Shown here one piece after another: positions 14,670 to 25,608 of a stretch of 64,000 bases of DNA. Below the pieces are notes generated by a model. The model worked only from the letters and a program-made list of their open reading frames with translations, was not told the origin of the DNA and searched no databases. Numbering within the stretch: position 1 is the first letter of the stretch; every line of letters starts with the position of its first letter. The DNA comes from Mucor racemosus (taxonomy: Eukaryota > Mucoromycota > Mucoromycetes > Mucorales > Mucoraceae), in the NCBI GenBank assembly GCA_027405735.1, contig JAPEHQ010000010.1, positions 434,001-498,000 on the forward strand, in the 5' to 3' direction. A program made the translations under genes and the position numbers.

Positions 14670-15168
14670 TGTGCTGAACTAGGTAGTATTTTCCCACATA
14701 ATAAATTAAAAGTCATCTCATTTGAAACCATGCCATGCAATTCAAATAAGAGATTATGAATATAAACCATAAATAACCAAGGATATTCTAATGTATCAAA
14801 GATACCAAGGGTATTCATAATGTGTTGTATTATAAATAAAAAAAAACCTAAAAATTTCATGCGAATCAAATAGAACAAGTAAGGGCTGTTCTGAACGCAT
14901 GATTGACAACTGAGGTTGTCAAAAACCAATTTAAGAGCCGCCCTTGATCAAGTAAATCAAGGACTCAACAACCCAACAATATATTCAAAATTGCGGAATA
15001 ACTGAAAGTCGACAGAACAACTGCCAGACAAATATCAATAACCAAATAATATAAATAGAGAAGTAGAAATAGTATTTTATTGTAGATTATCCATAATTAA
15101 AGAAAGAAGGATTTAAACAGTATCTCTTTTAAAGCTTTTTTTATAAAATTTTACTCCTTTTTACTGCA
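14670..15168 (+). mobile_element. Solo LTR, family B, 499 bp
   Basis: Starts TGTGCTGAACTAGG and ends TTTTACTGCA, flanked by the perfect 5-bp duplication aactg (14665-14669, 15169-15173). It contains ATATAAATAG as a TATA-like element. The same family recurs at 32460-33133 with its own target duplication. The host sequence on both sides is the CAACAA-rich tract, consistent with insertion into it. No internal retrotransposon sequence remains. Confidence 0.8.
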
Positions 15169-15384
15169 AACTGCAAAAAAAGCAACAAAAAAGACAAAAA
15201 CAATAACAACTACAATCACAAACCATTGATTTTGATACAATTTTTTATTTTTTGAAGTACTAAAAAACATCATGTATCTTACATGACGACAGACTGCAGC
15301 ATGATGCTCAGAGCAGATGCGTATAACTCCAAAGTACACAGAAAGATAGCTCAACATATACATTTTATTAAAATAAAAAAACTA

Positions 15385-15965
15385 TTTTCAATACTTTGTT
15401 TGGCCGCCTTTGGTATCAATAACCGCTTGAAAACAGTCTTTCATGCTAGAGACCAACCTACCAGCAAGTTTGACAGTTATTCTTTCCCAAGCTTCTTCTA
15501 AAGCTGACTTACATTAAGTCCTTCAATATTATTATTGATCCTAGCCCTTTTGTCATTAATAAGCTTATCAAGACAGCTCCAGATGTTCTCAATGGGGTTC
15601 AGATCAGAGCTTTTTTGAGAGGGTCAGTAACCAAAGGGCCTGATCGAATAATGTGATGAGCTCTTTTACCATGTAGCATAGCCGCCTGTATGGCAGGTAG
15701 CGCCATCTTCAATTCCTCAAAGACGAAGTCCTTGTAATACTTATCACTCAATTTCACAAACCAAGGAAGAAACTTCTGTGACAAAATATTGACATAAGTG
15801 TCTTAATCAACATTACCGTCAATGATGGCCAATAGCCTGAAGCCACCAGCTCAAAAACATCTCCAAATCATCACGCTGCCTTTGCCCCATTTTGTCGTCG
15901 GCACAATATGTTGGGGTTGGTGCCTCTTTCCCAGGATTTCACAAACAACACATCGTATTACTACG
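15385..15965 (-). pseudogene. Decayed Tc1/mariner-like transposase
   Basis: On the minus strand, broken frames read as a Tc1-type catalytic region: a CADDKMGQ-like stretch, then a DGAT...H block resembling the second Asp motif, then SDLNPIENIW followed by a helix rich in NDKRARI, which is the hallmark of the third catalytic block of Tc1 elements. Multiple stops and frameshifts interrupt it, and no start or intact terminal repeats were found. It differs from the younger Tc1-like copy at 60060-61412. Assignment to the superfamily is firm from the NPIENIW motif; the boundaries are approximate. Confidence 0.75.
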
Positions 15966-16129
15966 GTTGACCGAGTTTGGCTGCTTTAACGGGTCGTTTT
16001 TTATGCAAACTCGGTTAAGGGTATTCGTGTTTTTTTTTTTTTTGTCAGCTAAAAACTCGAAAACAGGATTTAAAAATACTTCAAGTTGTGAAATTGTCAA
16101 ACATCTTATTATCAGTTCATAATTCCATA

Positions 16130-17465
16130 TTAACACTACGGCCGACCTGTGCTGCACAAGATGATTTCGCTGTGCCCAGGTGGGCTACATACTATAGCCT
16201 GAGCTGCTGTGCCCACTGAATATGGTTAAAAGATAACAATATGCACATAGGCTCAACAAAAAAAACTGCGCACGAGCACAACGCCAATCCTGTATGTGCA
16301 GAATTATAGATTATCTCCATGTGCATGACATTAATCCCATGTGTGCATAATAGTAGAATTGCCCATAAGCATATCATTATCCCTATTTGTGCATAATAAT
16401 AAAATCTGACCATAAACATAATGAGCTGTTTGTATGGGCACAAATTGGTTTGTACATGAGCATCGTGCCGTTCTCAAAATTCCATCGCATTTTTTATTGG
16501 AATGTGTTTTTAAATTACATTTGCTTTTATTAATACAGATTATAGACAATACAATTCAATAGGTTGTTGATGTAGTAGAGCAATACATTCAACAGCCAAT
16601 ATATTTACGATTATCATCATTTGTAAATATGTTTGTAGCTGTAATATTTGACGCAACGACGGTTTTTGCTCGGGCATAAACTTAAATAGCACTTACTACT
16701 GCTTAAATTTATACCGCAAGACAAATCTAAGATTAAAAATGTTACTTTACCACCCATAAAATTAAACAAACTAACCTTCTTTAGCCTTACTATTTTAGTT
16801 TACGATTGTCAGCTGTAAAAAGATTTGTTTTCAAGTACAGTATGTCGGTTTTCGAGGATATTAAACAGCCAATTTTGAAGCCAATTCCATTTCTAACTCA
16901 TATTGAAATGTAATTCTTATAAATAGCCTTTTAAACCAAGACCTAGAAGCTCTTAGTTCTTTCTTTTACCATTAGTTTTTATAGTAATAAAGCCTACGTT
17001 CTCCATGATAAATGTTACTAGTCTTTATTATTATTCTTTCTATAAATAAGATTGTATGTATCCATAAACTCTCACAGTATATATACAATCAAAGCTATTA
17101 TGGTAATTAGGCAAGACATTAGATTGTTCTTTTTTTGTGTTTCTATATTGTTTGAAATTTTATTACTTTTCTGGAACATTTCGTGGGTTTGTAACCAGTT
17201 CTAGCTTTTCATTGAATAGATATAAATATCATTGCCTTCAATTTGATCTGGTAATCAAGAAATACGTCCAACAATACAGTAGTAAATAATTATATTTGAT
17301 TTTAGAATACAATTAAATAAAAATATCAGTCTCTAATATAGACTGCTACCACCAATATTAAAAATAATGCTCCCTTATTATGTTAGCATGCGTATTCAGA
17401 TAAAGAAAATAATACCAGCTTGATAGTCTGATATGCCTTATCAAACGGTGAATATATCCTTGGAA
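16130..17465. repeat. Dispersed repeat 'B-long', copy 1 (uninterrupted)
   Basis: Begins near CGGCCGACCTGTGCTGCACA and matches 62205-64000 in the same orientation over its length. This copy lacks two insertions present in the other, so it supplies the empty sites for the solo LTRs at 62727-63087 (site catttgtaaat near 16620) and 63628-63937 (site ttcagataaag near 17395). No conserved ORF was recognised. The right end is not defined because the second copy leaves the window. Confidence 0.75.
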
Positions 17466-17619
17466 TATGAAACAAAAAGAGAGAACCAACAATGCACGTA
17501 GAAAAGGATTTTCAAGGCTTTACATTATTTAACGCAGTTAAAACCCTGCTAAATTGCGCATTTCAGCCAATGTGAAAGCAGTATTACAGCATATGAACCA
17601 TAAGCTAAAAAACAAAATA

Positions 17620-18620
17620 GGCAATATCTGTTATCATAGAAACATGCAGAAAACCCGTCCGTTACATCATGCATTCATTAAAAAATTGCACAAGCGAGCC
17701 CGTAGAGCAACGTCGTAATTGAGCATTATAGGAAGATCGAACGGCTAAGTCTACTTAGACCTTAGACTATTATTATGGTACAGTATATACAGTATCTAAT
17801 TTTTAAATAAAAATGCGTTTTTTTTCTAAACTTTTCTTATATTTAACTATGTACGGTCTGAAAATTCAGTTTTTGTAGCGGACATTTTCGGGGCTCATTT
17901 TATCCTTACCAACACTCATGATTTTGATCAAAAAACAGAAAAATCAAATTTTGATGCCAAAATCAACGTTTAAATATACTACATTGTGAGAGAAAATTGT
18001 AGCCATGATTAATACACATTTTATAAAAGCTTAATATTAAATGTTAAGTAATGAAACTTTGTATTTTTGGCCCAAAAACGGATTTTTGGCTAAAGGATTT
18101 TCATGTAATATTTTGCAATAAAAACGTTTGTTGTTTTTTATTGAGCAAATAGAGCACTAAATCCTATATATGTGTATATTTTTTGTTCTTATAATTGGTA
18201 TTATAATTAACTCTAGATTTGCAAAATCAGAAAAAAAAATTAAAAAATGTCAAAATTGATGATCTGGACAAGAATAATTTTTGAAATTAATATTCCGCTT
18301 ATAAGCCTTGTAAGTCGTAAAAATAAGAGATTTTATAATATTTGAGAACTTTTTCAAGAATTCACAATGCGGTATCCACTTGATTTAAGCTTATTGCTGT
18401 AAACCATTATACATGTTAATATTGTGTGGTAATTCATTCGATGATAATATAGTCTTACGTTATAATTATTGCGCTAGAGGTGATTTACACTAAGTTTTAG
18501 TCTTACCTCTCCAATTATTATAAACATAAGCATGGCCATCGCTGGAACCTATTGCCACCTTTTTATCCTCTTTCTCCCAAGCCAATTTATTCAATGCTTT
18601 ACCAGAACAAACTTACTTTT
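17620..18620. repeat. Dispersed repeat carrying a dynein gene scrap, copy 1
   Basis: Direct repeat of about 57620-58620. It is AT-rich through its first 850 bp, with shared words such as GAAAAATCAAATTTTGAT, and ends in a fragment of a dynein intermediate chain gene on the minus strand (separate entry). Copies differ by substitutions and small indels. No transposase, TG...CA ends or target duplication were identified, so the nature of the repeat is open. Confidence 0.75.
18500..18620 (-). pseudogene. Fragment of a dynein intermediate chain gene (C-terminal WD repeat), copy 1
   Basis: Minus-strand translation gives ALNKLAWEKEDKKVAIGSS followed by DGHAYVYN, the last WD-type blade of cytoplasmic dynein intermediate chains (compare the family pattern of ALN..W...G..VAIG...G..YVYDV). 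Only this blade is present: there is no start, no upstream N-terminal LC8-binding region and no further WD blades nearby. The paralogous fragment at 58435-58617 is slightly longer. It is a gene relic inside a repeat, not a functional gene. Confidence 0.65.
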
Positions 18621-19699
18621 GACCTATAAAAATTGATTTATTAGTAAAATCAATTATTAATAATAAGCAGCTAATAAGTAATAATTATGATGTACCGTTG
18701 AGAGTTGGTAGTGGTATACACTTACTGTCAACATCTCGTTTTCCTCTCCTTGGCTGTCGTTGGCCACTAAATAAAAACAAATATTTTTTAGAAACTAAAT
18801 AGGTTAATATAAATTTATTCATTCATTCAAATCAAGTGAATACTATACATACTTTTATAATTACCAATTTTTCAGTATGTAGATATCGATTTTAGACCAA
18901 AAAAGCATTCATTATAACGTAGATGATGGAACAAAATGACTAAGTCTTGGATGCTTTTTTTATTGGAAAAAAATATTATAACGCGCCCTAAAATCTACAG
19001 TTAATAATTTATTTCCAAATAAACAATAGGAAAAACATATATTTGTACCTGCTACTTGATTTCCGTTTATAAAAAATATTGGTCTTTTTGTTGTAGTTTT
19101 AAATATAAGTAAAAGAGCCCAGGAAAGAATGGGGAAGAAAAAATAAAAATAATCGTAGATCAGTCGATTTTGTGTGTTACAAACAGAAATTTACAAAGGC
19201 ATAAATACTTTTAGTAGTGTTGCCAAACAAGTTGTTGTTGCTGCTGTTCCCATTTGGTCACCGAAAGAAGAACATTGGCGGAACTTTTTCAAACCCCAAA
19301 TTTCAAATTGATATGTCTCGTCAATAAAGCAATCCTGTTGAATCAGAGTAACTCACATCTGCTTTAAACCGTTCAAATTATCTTCGCTATTAATTATATT
19401 ATGATTGATATACTTTAGTAAATTAACTAAAAAACCTTAAATCTCATTGATCTGCTCATCTGGGCTGCCTGATCTGCATAAAAATTTCTATTCTGCCCAT
19501 CTATGCAGATCGTTATGCCCATTGAAAGCATAATTCAGCCATAATGTAACTTTGTTATGTCAATACTCATCATAGGTCTCACATCCAAGAAGGTCTCAGT
19601 CTATAGTTAGTGTTATAGTAAATCAATGCAGATAATTGATTTACATCATATTGTTAGATAGTAAAACCCTAGTAGTTGTTATAATTAATGTGTATAAAT
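18621..19699. other. Gene-free AT-rich stretch
   Basis: No RNA gene or recognisable repeat was found. A short coding-looking stretch on the minus strand near 18730-18775 (reading ANDSQGEENEML) could be a further exon scrap next to the dynein fragment, but it could not be placed in a family. 19440-19530 has three CTGCCCATCT-like words. Confidence 0.35.
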
Positions 19700-20010
19700 A
19701 CATCCAAAGGATGTATTGTTAATAAAAATGCAATATTCTGGCAAGAATATTTATATAGACTCTTTTGATATTTCAAAGTTAACAAGGCTGCTATTAACGG
19801 TCACCTTAAGACTATTTCCGTTAAAACTCACTTCAAACTCAAATAAAAGCCTAATCCTACTCTCTCCTAGTACTTTGCTAGTTATCCTGGCCCCTATATC
19901 GTAGTCTTGGACAATGAAACTGGACACATTCGACCAAACAACAACGCTGTTCCGTTGATCTATTGTCCAATTCACCCGTTTCTTTGCTCAGCGAAGCCTT
20001 CTCTTCTTAT
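19700..20010 (-). pseudogene. Tc1-like transposase relic (N-terminal/first catalytic block)
   Basis: The minus strand reads NWTIDQRNSVVVWSNVSSFIV, which matches the first catalytic block of Tc1-type transposases (W....W..V.WSDES.F), with the catalytic Asp replaced by Asn. Upstream in the same orientation is a lysine/arginine-rich tail interrupted by a stop. The rest of the transposase is missing. It is unlike the copy at 15385-15965, which preserves the other end, so they are probably separate relics. Confidence 0.55.
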
Positions 20011-20244
20011 TTTCTTTGGATACTTTTAGCTTATGCGTAGCAAAGTAAGAACTGAAATTAACTTCTTTCTGATTTTTTGAAAAGTAAATTGTATGAAATT
20101 AATCAAATAAAAAAGTACCGTTTTGTTATGAGCTTATAGAGAGCGTTTATATACTAATTGGATGAGTGTATATATAAAATGTGAATAATAATATAATTAG
20201 AATGAGTATTTATATATTGTGTGGATATATTGAAATTATTATGC

Positions 20245-20395
20245 TTGTATGATTCAATAGTAGTAGCATGATGATAGACGCATGAAATATGACCTTGCTT
20301 TATTTGCATATTGAACATCATAATTTGAGAGATGTTATAAATTGGTAATTCGGTAATTCCTAATTTTGATAGATCACTTTCATATATCGAATCAA
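20245..20395. repeat. Short dispersed repeat (~145 bp)
   Basis: Shares ATAGTAGTAGCATGATGATA, GGTAATTCGG and GATAGATCACT-type words in the same order with 32850-32995, where the sequence sits inside a family B LTR. No terminal repeats could be fixed. Confidence 0.5.
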
Positions 20396-21029
20396 GGTAG
20401 ATCGAGAAATGTCGATCTGACCGTCTTTTAGTGGAGAATTTATCGGAGCATATGTGGCAAATGGCCGTCCCTCACTATATATGCATTGAACATTGAAGTT
20501 GTCTTATGTCTCTTTCATTTAACTTTTGGGTACGCCAGTATGGTGCTACAAAGTAGTAGGTTTTCCCTTTTCCTTGGTTATTTTAATAATGATATTCTGG
20601 ACAATGGCCTTAGAGATGCCCATAGCCGTTGAAATACGACATATATAATATCCTTCTCTATTTAACCAGTAAACATCCCATTATTTCTTATCTTCACTTT
20701 TGTTAAAAATTTTGTAGATAAAGTTGGGTGATTCTGCGGCGTTTAGTATTTTGGAATGACTTTTTTAGACTCAAAAATTTTGTCAAGAAAACTAAAAGGA
20801 TTATACTAGAATTTTTTACTAATTTTGGATTGTATAAAAACTAATGGCTCGTGGCTATATGTCATACTTGCTTTTTTCAGCAAAAATTTAAAGAAATTGA
20901 AACTAAACAAAAGAAATTAGATTCACAGAACTTGTTGGTTCATCTATAAGCCCCTGATTGAGTGTGATTTAAAAAAGAACGCTTTTTTATCACAATCAAA
21001 CTACCGAATACGGAACTCATATTTTTGAT
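20396..21029. other. Gene-free AT-rich stretch
   Basis: Roughly 630 bp without a credible ORF, tRNA or repeat partner noticed in this window. A motif AACTAAACAAAAGAAATTAG with TTGGTTCATCTATAAGCC near 20900-20960 has a diverged counterpart near 32060-32130. Confidence 0.35.
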
Positions 21030-21830
21030 AATAATCGCTTTTCCAAAAAAAAATGCCGAACAGTCTCCGGACGCGATCATTTAATAATATATCCAAGCTG
21101 TAAATATTTTTAAAGAAATTACCGAACTGTCCGGACGCGGCTGTTTAAACCATCCAAGATGTGAGATGCAGATATCAAAATTTCATACAGAAATTAAGGT
21201 TTTACTGTGTAATTAATATTCATATGCTTATTTTATGTAAATTATAAAATACGACATACAATATTAGCCTATTGGCGGGGTTTAACTTGGAAAGTATAAA
21301 ATGGCACACCCAGATTCGAAAAAAATTGCCTCCTGCTGCTTATAAATTATTTTCATATTTTTAGAAAAAAGTAAACGGGTACTTTGAAATTTCAGAAAAA
21401 ATTTCATTTTTTAAAATTTATCTAAAGACAAGCAAATATTTCATTATTTTCTCATTACTTACAACTAGGTATAAAGCACGAGCCGAGTCTTGGACGAGCT
21501 TTTTGACTTCTTTTCAAAAAGTTCAAATTTAAATAATAATTAGTAAATGATATGACAATATTACTTTAGATAATTGTCAATTGGCATTCATAAGTTTGCT
21601 TTACTTTAGATATTTGCAACTTGAAAGGTAGAATAAAGCTCGCATTGAGATGATGAGTTTTAGTCGCTGCATAAAAAAGGTCGTGTGGGTTAAATGAGCT
21701 CTAGTCACGCGCAAAAAAAAGCTCGGCTGCATAAAAAAAGCTCGGCCCGTTTAAGATCATTACTTACAACACTTACTCTACCACTATTTAATATATGGAC
21801 GTATTACCAGCAGAAAAAACGAGGTAATTA
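21030..21830. repeat. CCGGACGCG repeat family, copy 1 (split by an insertion)
   Basis: Contains two spaced CCGGACGCG words with CCGAACAG/CCGAACTG partners, then a conserved tail (GGGGTTTAACTTGGAAAGTA). Same-orientation copies lie at 33160-33800 and 61857-62200. The 33 kb copy is continuous where this one is interrupted by the 291-bp insertion at 21466-21756. No protein coding seen. Confidence 0.7.
21466..21756. mobile_element. 291-bp insertion with 14-bp target duplication (SINE-like)
   Basis: Flanked by the exact 14-bp direct repeat tcattacttacaac (21452-21465 and 21757-21770). The paralogous repeat at 33735-33760 lacks it and holds a single related site. Internally it has GC-rich words GCACGAGCCGAG and two tandem AAAAAAAGCTCGGC units near one end. 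The long target duplication and the A-runs beside GCTCGGC suggest insertion by target-primed reverse transcription; no pol III A/B boxes could be shown. Confidence 0.6.
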
Positions 21831-22130
21831 TTCAGGATATACAGTAAACTAGACTGGATAAATTTATTACTAATAAAAGACTCAGGATTATTTAGACATT
21901 ATTCTTAGAGTGATGAGTATTGATTGAGGTTATAATGATGCATTGTACTTTTATTTCATTTATTTATATTACATTTAATCTATGATAGAATGGTATCAAC
22001 CTGAAATCCTGAAGTTGAGCCAATCGTGAATTCGTTCCTGGAAATGGAATTCATAAACATTTACCGTCTAAAGTTAATTAAGCATGCATATTCTATATAC
22101 TTAGCTTGGTCGTTGTTTAGGGTAGACTAG
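21820..22130 (+). mobile_element. Partial family E LTR
   Basis: Diverged counterpart of 13705-14020: shares AGACATTATTCTTAG, GAGCCAATCRTGAA and CGTTCCTGGAAATGGAATTC in order. The 3' part with TATA and polyadenylation signals is missing, so it is truncated. Confidence 0.6.
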
Positions 22131-22184
22131 ACTAAAGAACATTATGGATTACATAATGAAAATAAGATTGATGGTAGCATTGGT

Positions 22185-22234
22185 GTCGAGCCGGGTTTTG
22201 CCAGCCAAATTTACTAATATAAGCTGGGCTCGAC
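22185..22234. repeat. 50-bp element with GTCGAGCC/GGCTCGAC inverted ends, intact copy
   Basis: Starts GTCGAGCCGGGTTTTGCC and ends AAGCTGGGCTCGAC; the terminal 8 bases are perfectly self-complementary. The same 50 bp occurs inverted at 31594-32010, split there by a solo LTR, and partially at 59711-59748. Flanks (GCATTGG and AACATCCCTA) are also shared with the 31.6 kb copy, so the true repeat is somewhat longer. Confidence 0.7.
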
Positions 22235-22237
22235 AAC

Positions 22238-22667
22238 ATCCCTACTCATAACTAGTAATGACAAAATATCGAACAGATCTATCGAACCGAAAAGGTCGGA
22301 ATGCACGAGATATATATCACGTGAGCTTAATATATTTACCATTACTATTTATTAAAAATAACACTTGACAAAACTGTCATAACTGTTATATACCTATAGC
22401 CGAAGGCTATTAGGTATTTTAGTTATGTTTTATATGTTTAGTCTGTAAGGAACGACTATTAATAAATGTAGTGGTAATAGATTTATATTAGAAAGAAGTT
22501 AAGTTTATTGTTGAAGTATATAACATGAGCTTATATACTCATAACTAGTAATGACTAAATACCGAACAGATCTATCGAACCGAACAGGTCGGAATGCACG
22601 AGATATATATCACGTGAGCTTAATATATTTATTATCACTATTCATTAGAAATGACACTTGACAAAAC
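22238..22667 (+). repeat. tRNA-associated repeat upstream of tRNA-Leu(CAA), one partial and one full unit
   Basis: A unit running from TGTCATAACTGTTATATACC to GACACTTGACAAAAC (22373-22667) is preceded by the 3' part of another unit (22238-22372). Shared words include ACTCATAACTAGTAATGAC, ACCGAACAGATCTATCG and ATCACGTGA. Related sequence lies just upstream of both tRNA-Leu(AAG) genes (30732-30917, 33820-34176). It could be a remnant of a retroelement that integrates next to tRNA genes, or old 5' flank shared by duplicated tRNA-Leu loci. Confidence 0.6.
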
Positions 22668-22673
22668 AATAAA

Positions 22674-22756
22674 GCTGATTTGGCCGAGTTGGTCTAAGGC
22701 GCCGCACTCAAGTTGCGGTCTCGCAAGAGGCGTGAGTTCGAATCTCACAGTCAGCA
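22674..22756 (+). tRNA. tRNA-Leu (anticodon CAA)
   Basis: Cloverleaf of 83 nt with a class II variable arm: acceptor GCTGATT pairs with AGTCAGC (one G-U), A box TGGCCGAGTTGG, anticodon stem CCGCA/TGCGG around loop CTCAAGT (anticodon CAA), B box GAGTTCGAATCTC, discriminator A. No intron. A T5 run (22760-22764) follows as a likely pol III terminator. Confidence 0.95.
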
Positions 22757-22992
22757 ATATTTTTGCATTAAATCAGAATTTCGTGAGACGTTGAAATATG
22801 TTTTTTGAGTTGCTTTGCATAAAAAAATTTATAAAATAAAAGATAGTCTTTAGTGATTATACATTTAATTTGTTATTTATATTGTTGCAAACTATATAGA
22901 TCATAATCGTAAATATTTCAATACTTTAAAAAGACTCAGTGGGCTCCTTTGTTTCGTATATTGGTAAATGATTAAAACAATTGCATGGTTTT

Positions 22993-23340
22993 TGTTGCAT
23001 CCACAGATCTGGGTGCATTCCTTGGTTAAGATTACGGCACAGTTTAATATGTTAAGTTCTACATTGCTGTGTATTATGTTGTGAAGCTCCGTTTATACAG
23101 GAATGTGGAACTAGTGTGTGTCACCTAGACTTGAGTGGATATATAAATAATAGACTCATTTGAGATTAGTCATATAATTAAAGAATGTGAATATAAAAGA
23201 AGATGTTTCGATCTTATAATAAAGTTCTTTAGTTTTAGTGTGCTCTTTCATTTCATAACAGTTTTCCTTTATTTTATTAAATGATTTAGAATTTAGTACA
23301 TATTTTAGCTTTGAGATTGATATAATCTTCTGGCGTAACA
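22993..23340 (+). mobile_element. Solo LTR, family A, 348 bp
   Basis: TG...CA ends (TGTTGCATCCACAG ... TGGCGTAACA) flanked by the 5-bp duplication gtttt (22988-22992, 23341-23345). A TATA-like ATATATAAATA and an AATAAAG signal lie inside in plus orientation. Other copies: 31607-31968 (minus), 32148-32457 (5'-truncated), 62727-63087. Confidence 0.85.
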
Positions 23341-24392
23341 GTTTTACCTATATGAGCTATATCGATCTTGTGGAATATATGAGGACTTTTGTAGTAGTAA
23401 ATAAATAACCTCTTTGTATAGTTTTCATCAGAGAGATTAAGTAAACATTCCTAATTCCTTGATCATAATGGTGTGATTAGATCCACATTATGTTGATTGG
23501 CCTTTAAATATAAGCTGCTAGGATCGAAGCTCGATAGAAAGTTTATATTAGTATGAATCAGCATATATTATTTTGTAGCATAATGTCTATTCATGTTAGC
23601 TGTACTTTAATTGAAAATCAGATGAAATGGTGATCAATAGAGTGGATACATATGTACATATTTCACAGATCTGACTAGTAGTTTTTGGTAGCAACGATTG
23701 TTGTACTCAGATTCTCTGAATATAAGAGTGCTGTAAGTATAAAATATAGGGGCTACTTTTTTGATCTGTTATTGTTTGACTAATTCGTTTTTTAGTATGT
23801 GACACAAGAAACATTTGTTCAATTTTCAGGCCATAATAACTACTGTATGTCACTCAAAAAATTAAATGTGTTGTTGTATCATGTTTCTTATTGCTACTGT
23901 TCCCTATGATGCAGTGAGTTATTCTTTGTAGTACAATATCTGTGCCTGCAATCGATTATACTGTATATTATACTCGCTTGCTTACATACTTCTTGTATTC
24001 GGCTTGCTGTTTTATTTCTTACAAAACAGAAAATAACTTAATAAGATTGCTTACTTCGAAAGTCAGAATTATATAATCTAGACTTGCTTTGATGTTGTAC
24101 CACTGCTCAAGTTACAATTTTTTTGCGTTATTTCAAAGAAACCGTACTTATCGCTTTAACTAGGACTTTATTGATTATATATTATTATTATTAACAAAAA
24201 TTTTGTAATATTAGGGCTTGCTTGGGTTCATATTTATGAGGAATACATTTTACACTGACCTGAATAAAATTGCGCAGCAGGGTACCGACTGATTTCTGTG
24301 GCTTCTGTCAAACTTAAAAATTGACATACTATACCTTCCATTTATGATTACTGATATCTGTCCTAAAATTATAAAGGGTTAGTAACAAAATA
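23341..24392. other. Gene-free AT-rich stretch
   Basis: About 1 kb with no convincing ORF, RNA gene or repeat partner in this window. It probably holds diverged repeat remnants. Confidence 0.35.
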
Positions 24393-25608
24393 TAAATGTA
24401 TTTAAAAGATATATACAGTCAAAAGCTATGATGCTGTTTTTATTTCAGCAAAGAATATTGATTTCTCATTGAGATAATCAAAAAATAGTTTGTATTACAG
24501 CTTGTAACCTATCATAACTGAGTTTCAAAATCAATATGTTGTGAAATGGACCCGAAAATGATCAAAAAAACAAAATCGTTTAATAGCTCATGAAATGCAA
24601 GGCAAGTCGAATTAGCTTACTAAATGTTTTTTATACAATTATAAATTCTGCATCCATTCAAATAAAATTTAAATAAAGTCTTCACATTAAATTTTGCGTA
24701 AAATAAAATCGAAATTTTGGAAGTTTTTTGGAGATACATATCACTTTTCAAAAACAAATTTTAAATATAAATAACGGAGGTAATGCGCAGCAAAATTATC
24801 TATCGATTTAGCTATTGTTCAACCTTTTAGCTGCATTTTTCGTAGAGAAAACAAGATTTTTGCCAATTTTTTTTTCAAATTTAGAATTTGGGATGAGTGT
24901 ATACAAGGGGAAAATTGACGCTAGAAACGAAGATATCTCTTTGTACACATTTTTGAGGATATCTCCACGAAAAATCAGTATTTTGAAAAAAACTAAACTG
25001 GGTCCGAGAGAGCTCAACGAGACCAATGAAATGCATGTAAAAAAAAATACCACTCAATTTAATGAATATTTGAAATCTACTATAAAAATGTCAAAAAAAT
25101 AAAAAAAAATAAAAGTGGTTAAATTTTTTTTATACCTACACATGTTATGAAGCTCGTTAAAACAAGTAATTATTACTAAAAAAAAGTGTTAGTATAGCTT
25201 AATTTTTCGTAGAGATATGGTGCCTCAAAGTTTTTAATATTTCGTGTAAAAATCTGAAACATTAGCATTAAAAATGTTATATCAACTGCAAAAAATAGGA
25301 TATTTTTGAATGCATGTTTTTAGATTAAAGCTGAACATCTCAGGTATATTGACATATAAATTTTTCTTGGTGTTATTTAGTGAAAAAAAAAGTTGGGCAG
25401 GGATGAAAAGTGAAATCCAGTTTTTAGGGGAAAAGCTGTGAATTTTACCTATTTATCAGTCTTTCGTGAGATATAGAATAAATTTAGGAATATGTAGCAT
25501 AATGCGATCAATTAATATCTGTTCATAAGTATCTAAGACATATCATGAAGGCTGTTTAGTATGAGGGTAATATTTGAAAAGAGGGCAAGCTCCGATTTTG
25601 AAGGTTAA
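24393..25608. repeat. Right arm of the large inverted repeat
   Basis: Reverse complement of 12370-13530; the two arms enclose about 10.9 kb. The outer ~420 bp are also similar to 30963-31385 in direct orientation, down to GAGGGCAAGCTCCGAT near the end, which helps to place this boundary. Short ORFs on either strand (for example 24808-25053 minus) are conserved between arms only because the DNA is. Confidence 0.75.

Noticed and set aside
22373..22524. TGTCATAACTG...TATATAACA segment considered as a free-standing solo LTR
   Set aside because: Its flanks (aaaac, tgagc) are not duplicated, and the same flanks accompany it at 33.9 kb, so it is an internal part of the tRNA-linked repeat.
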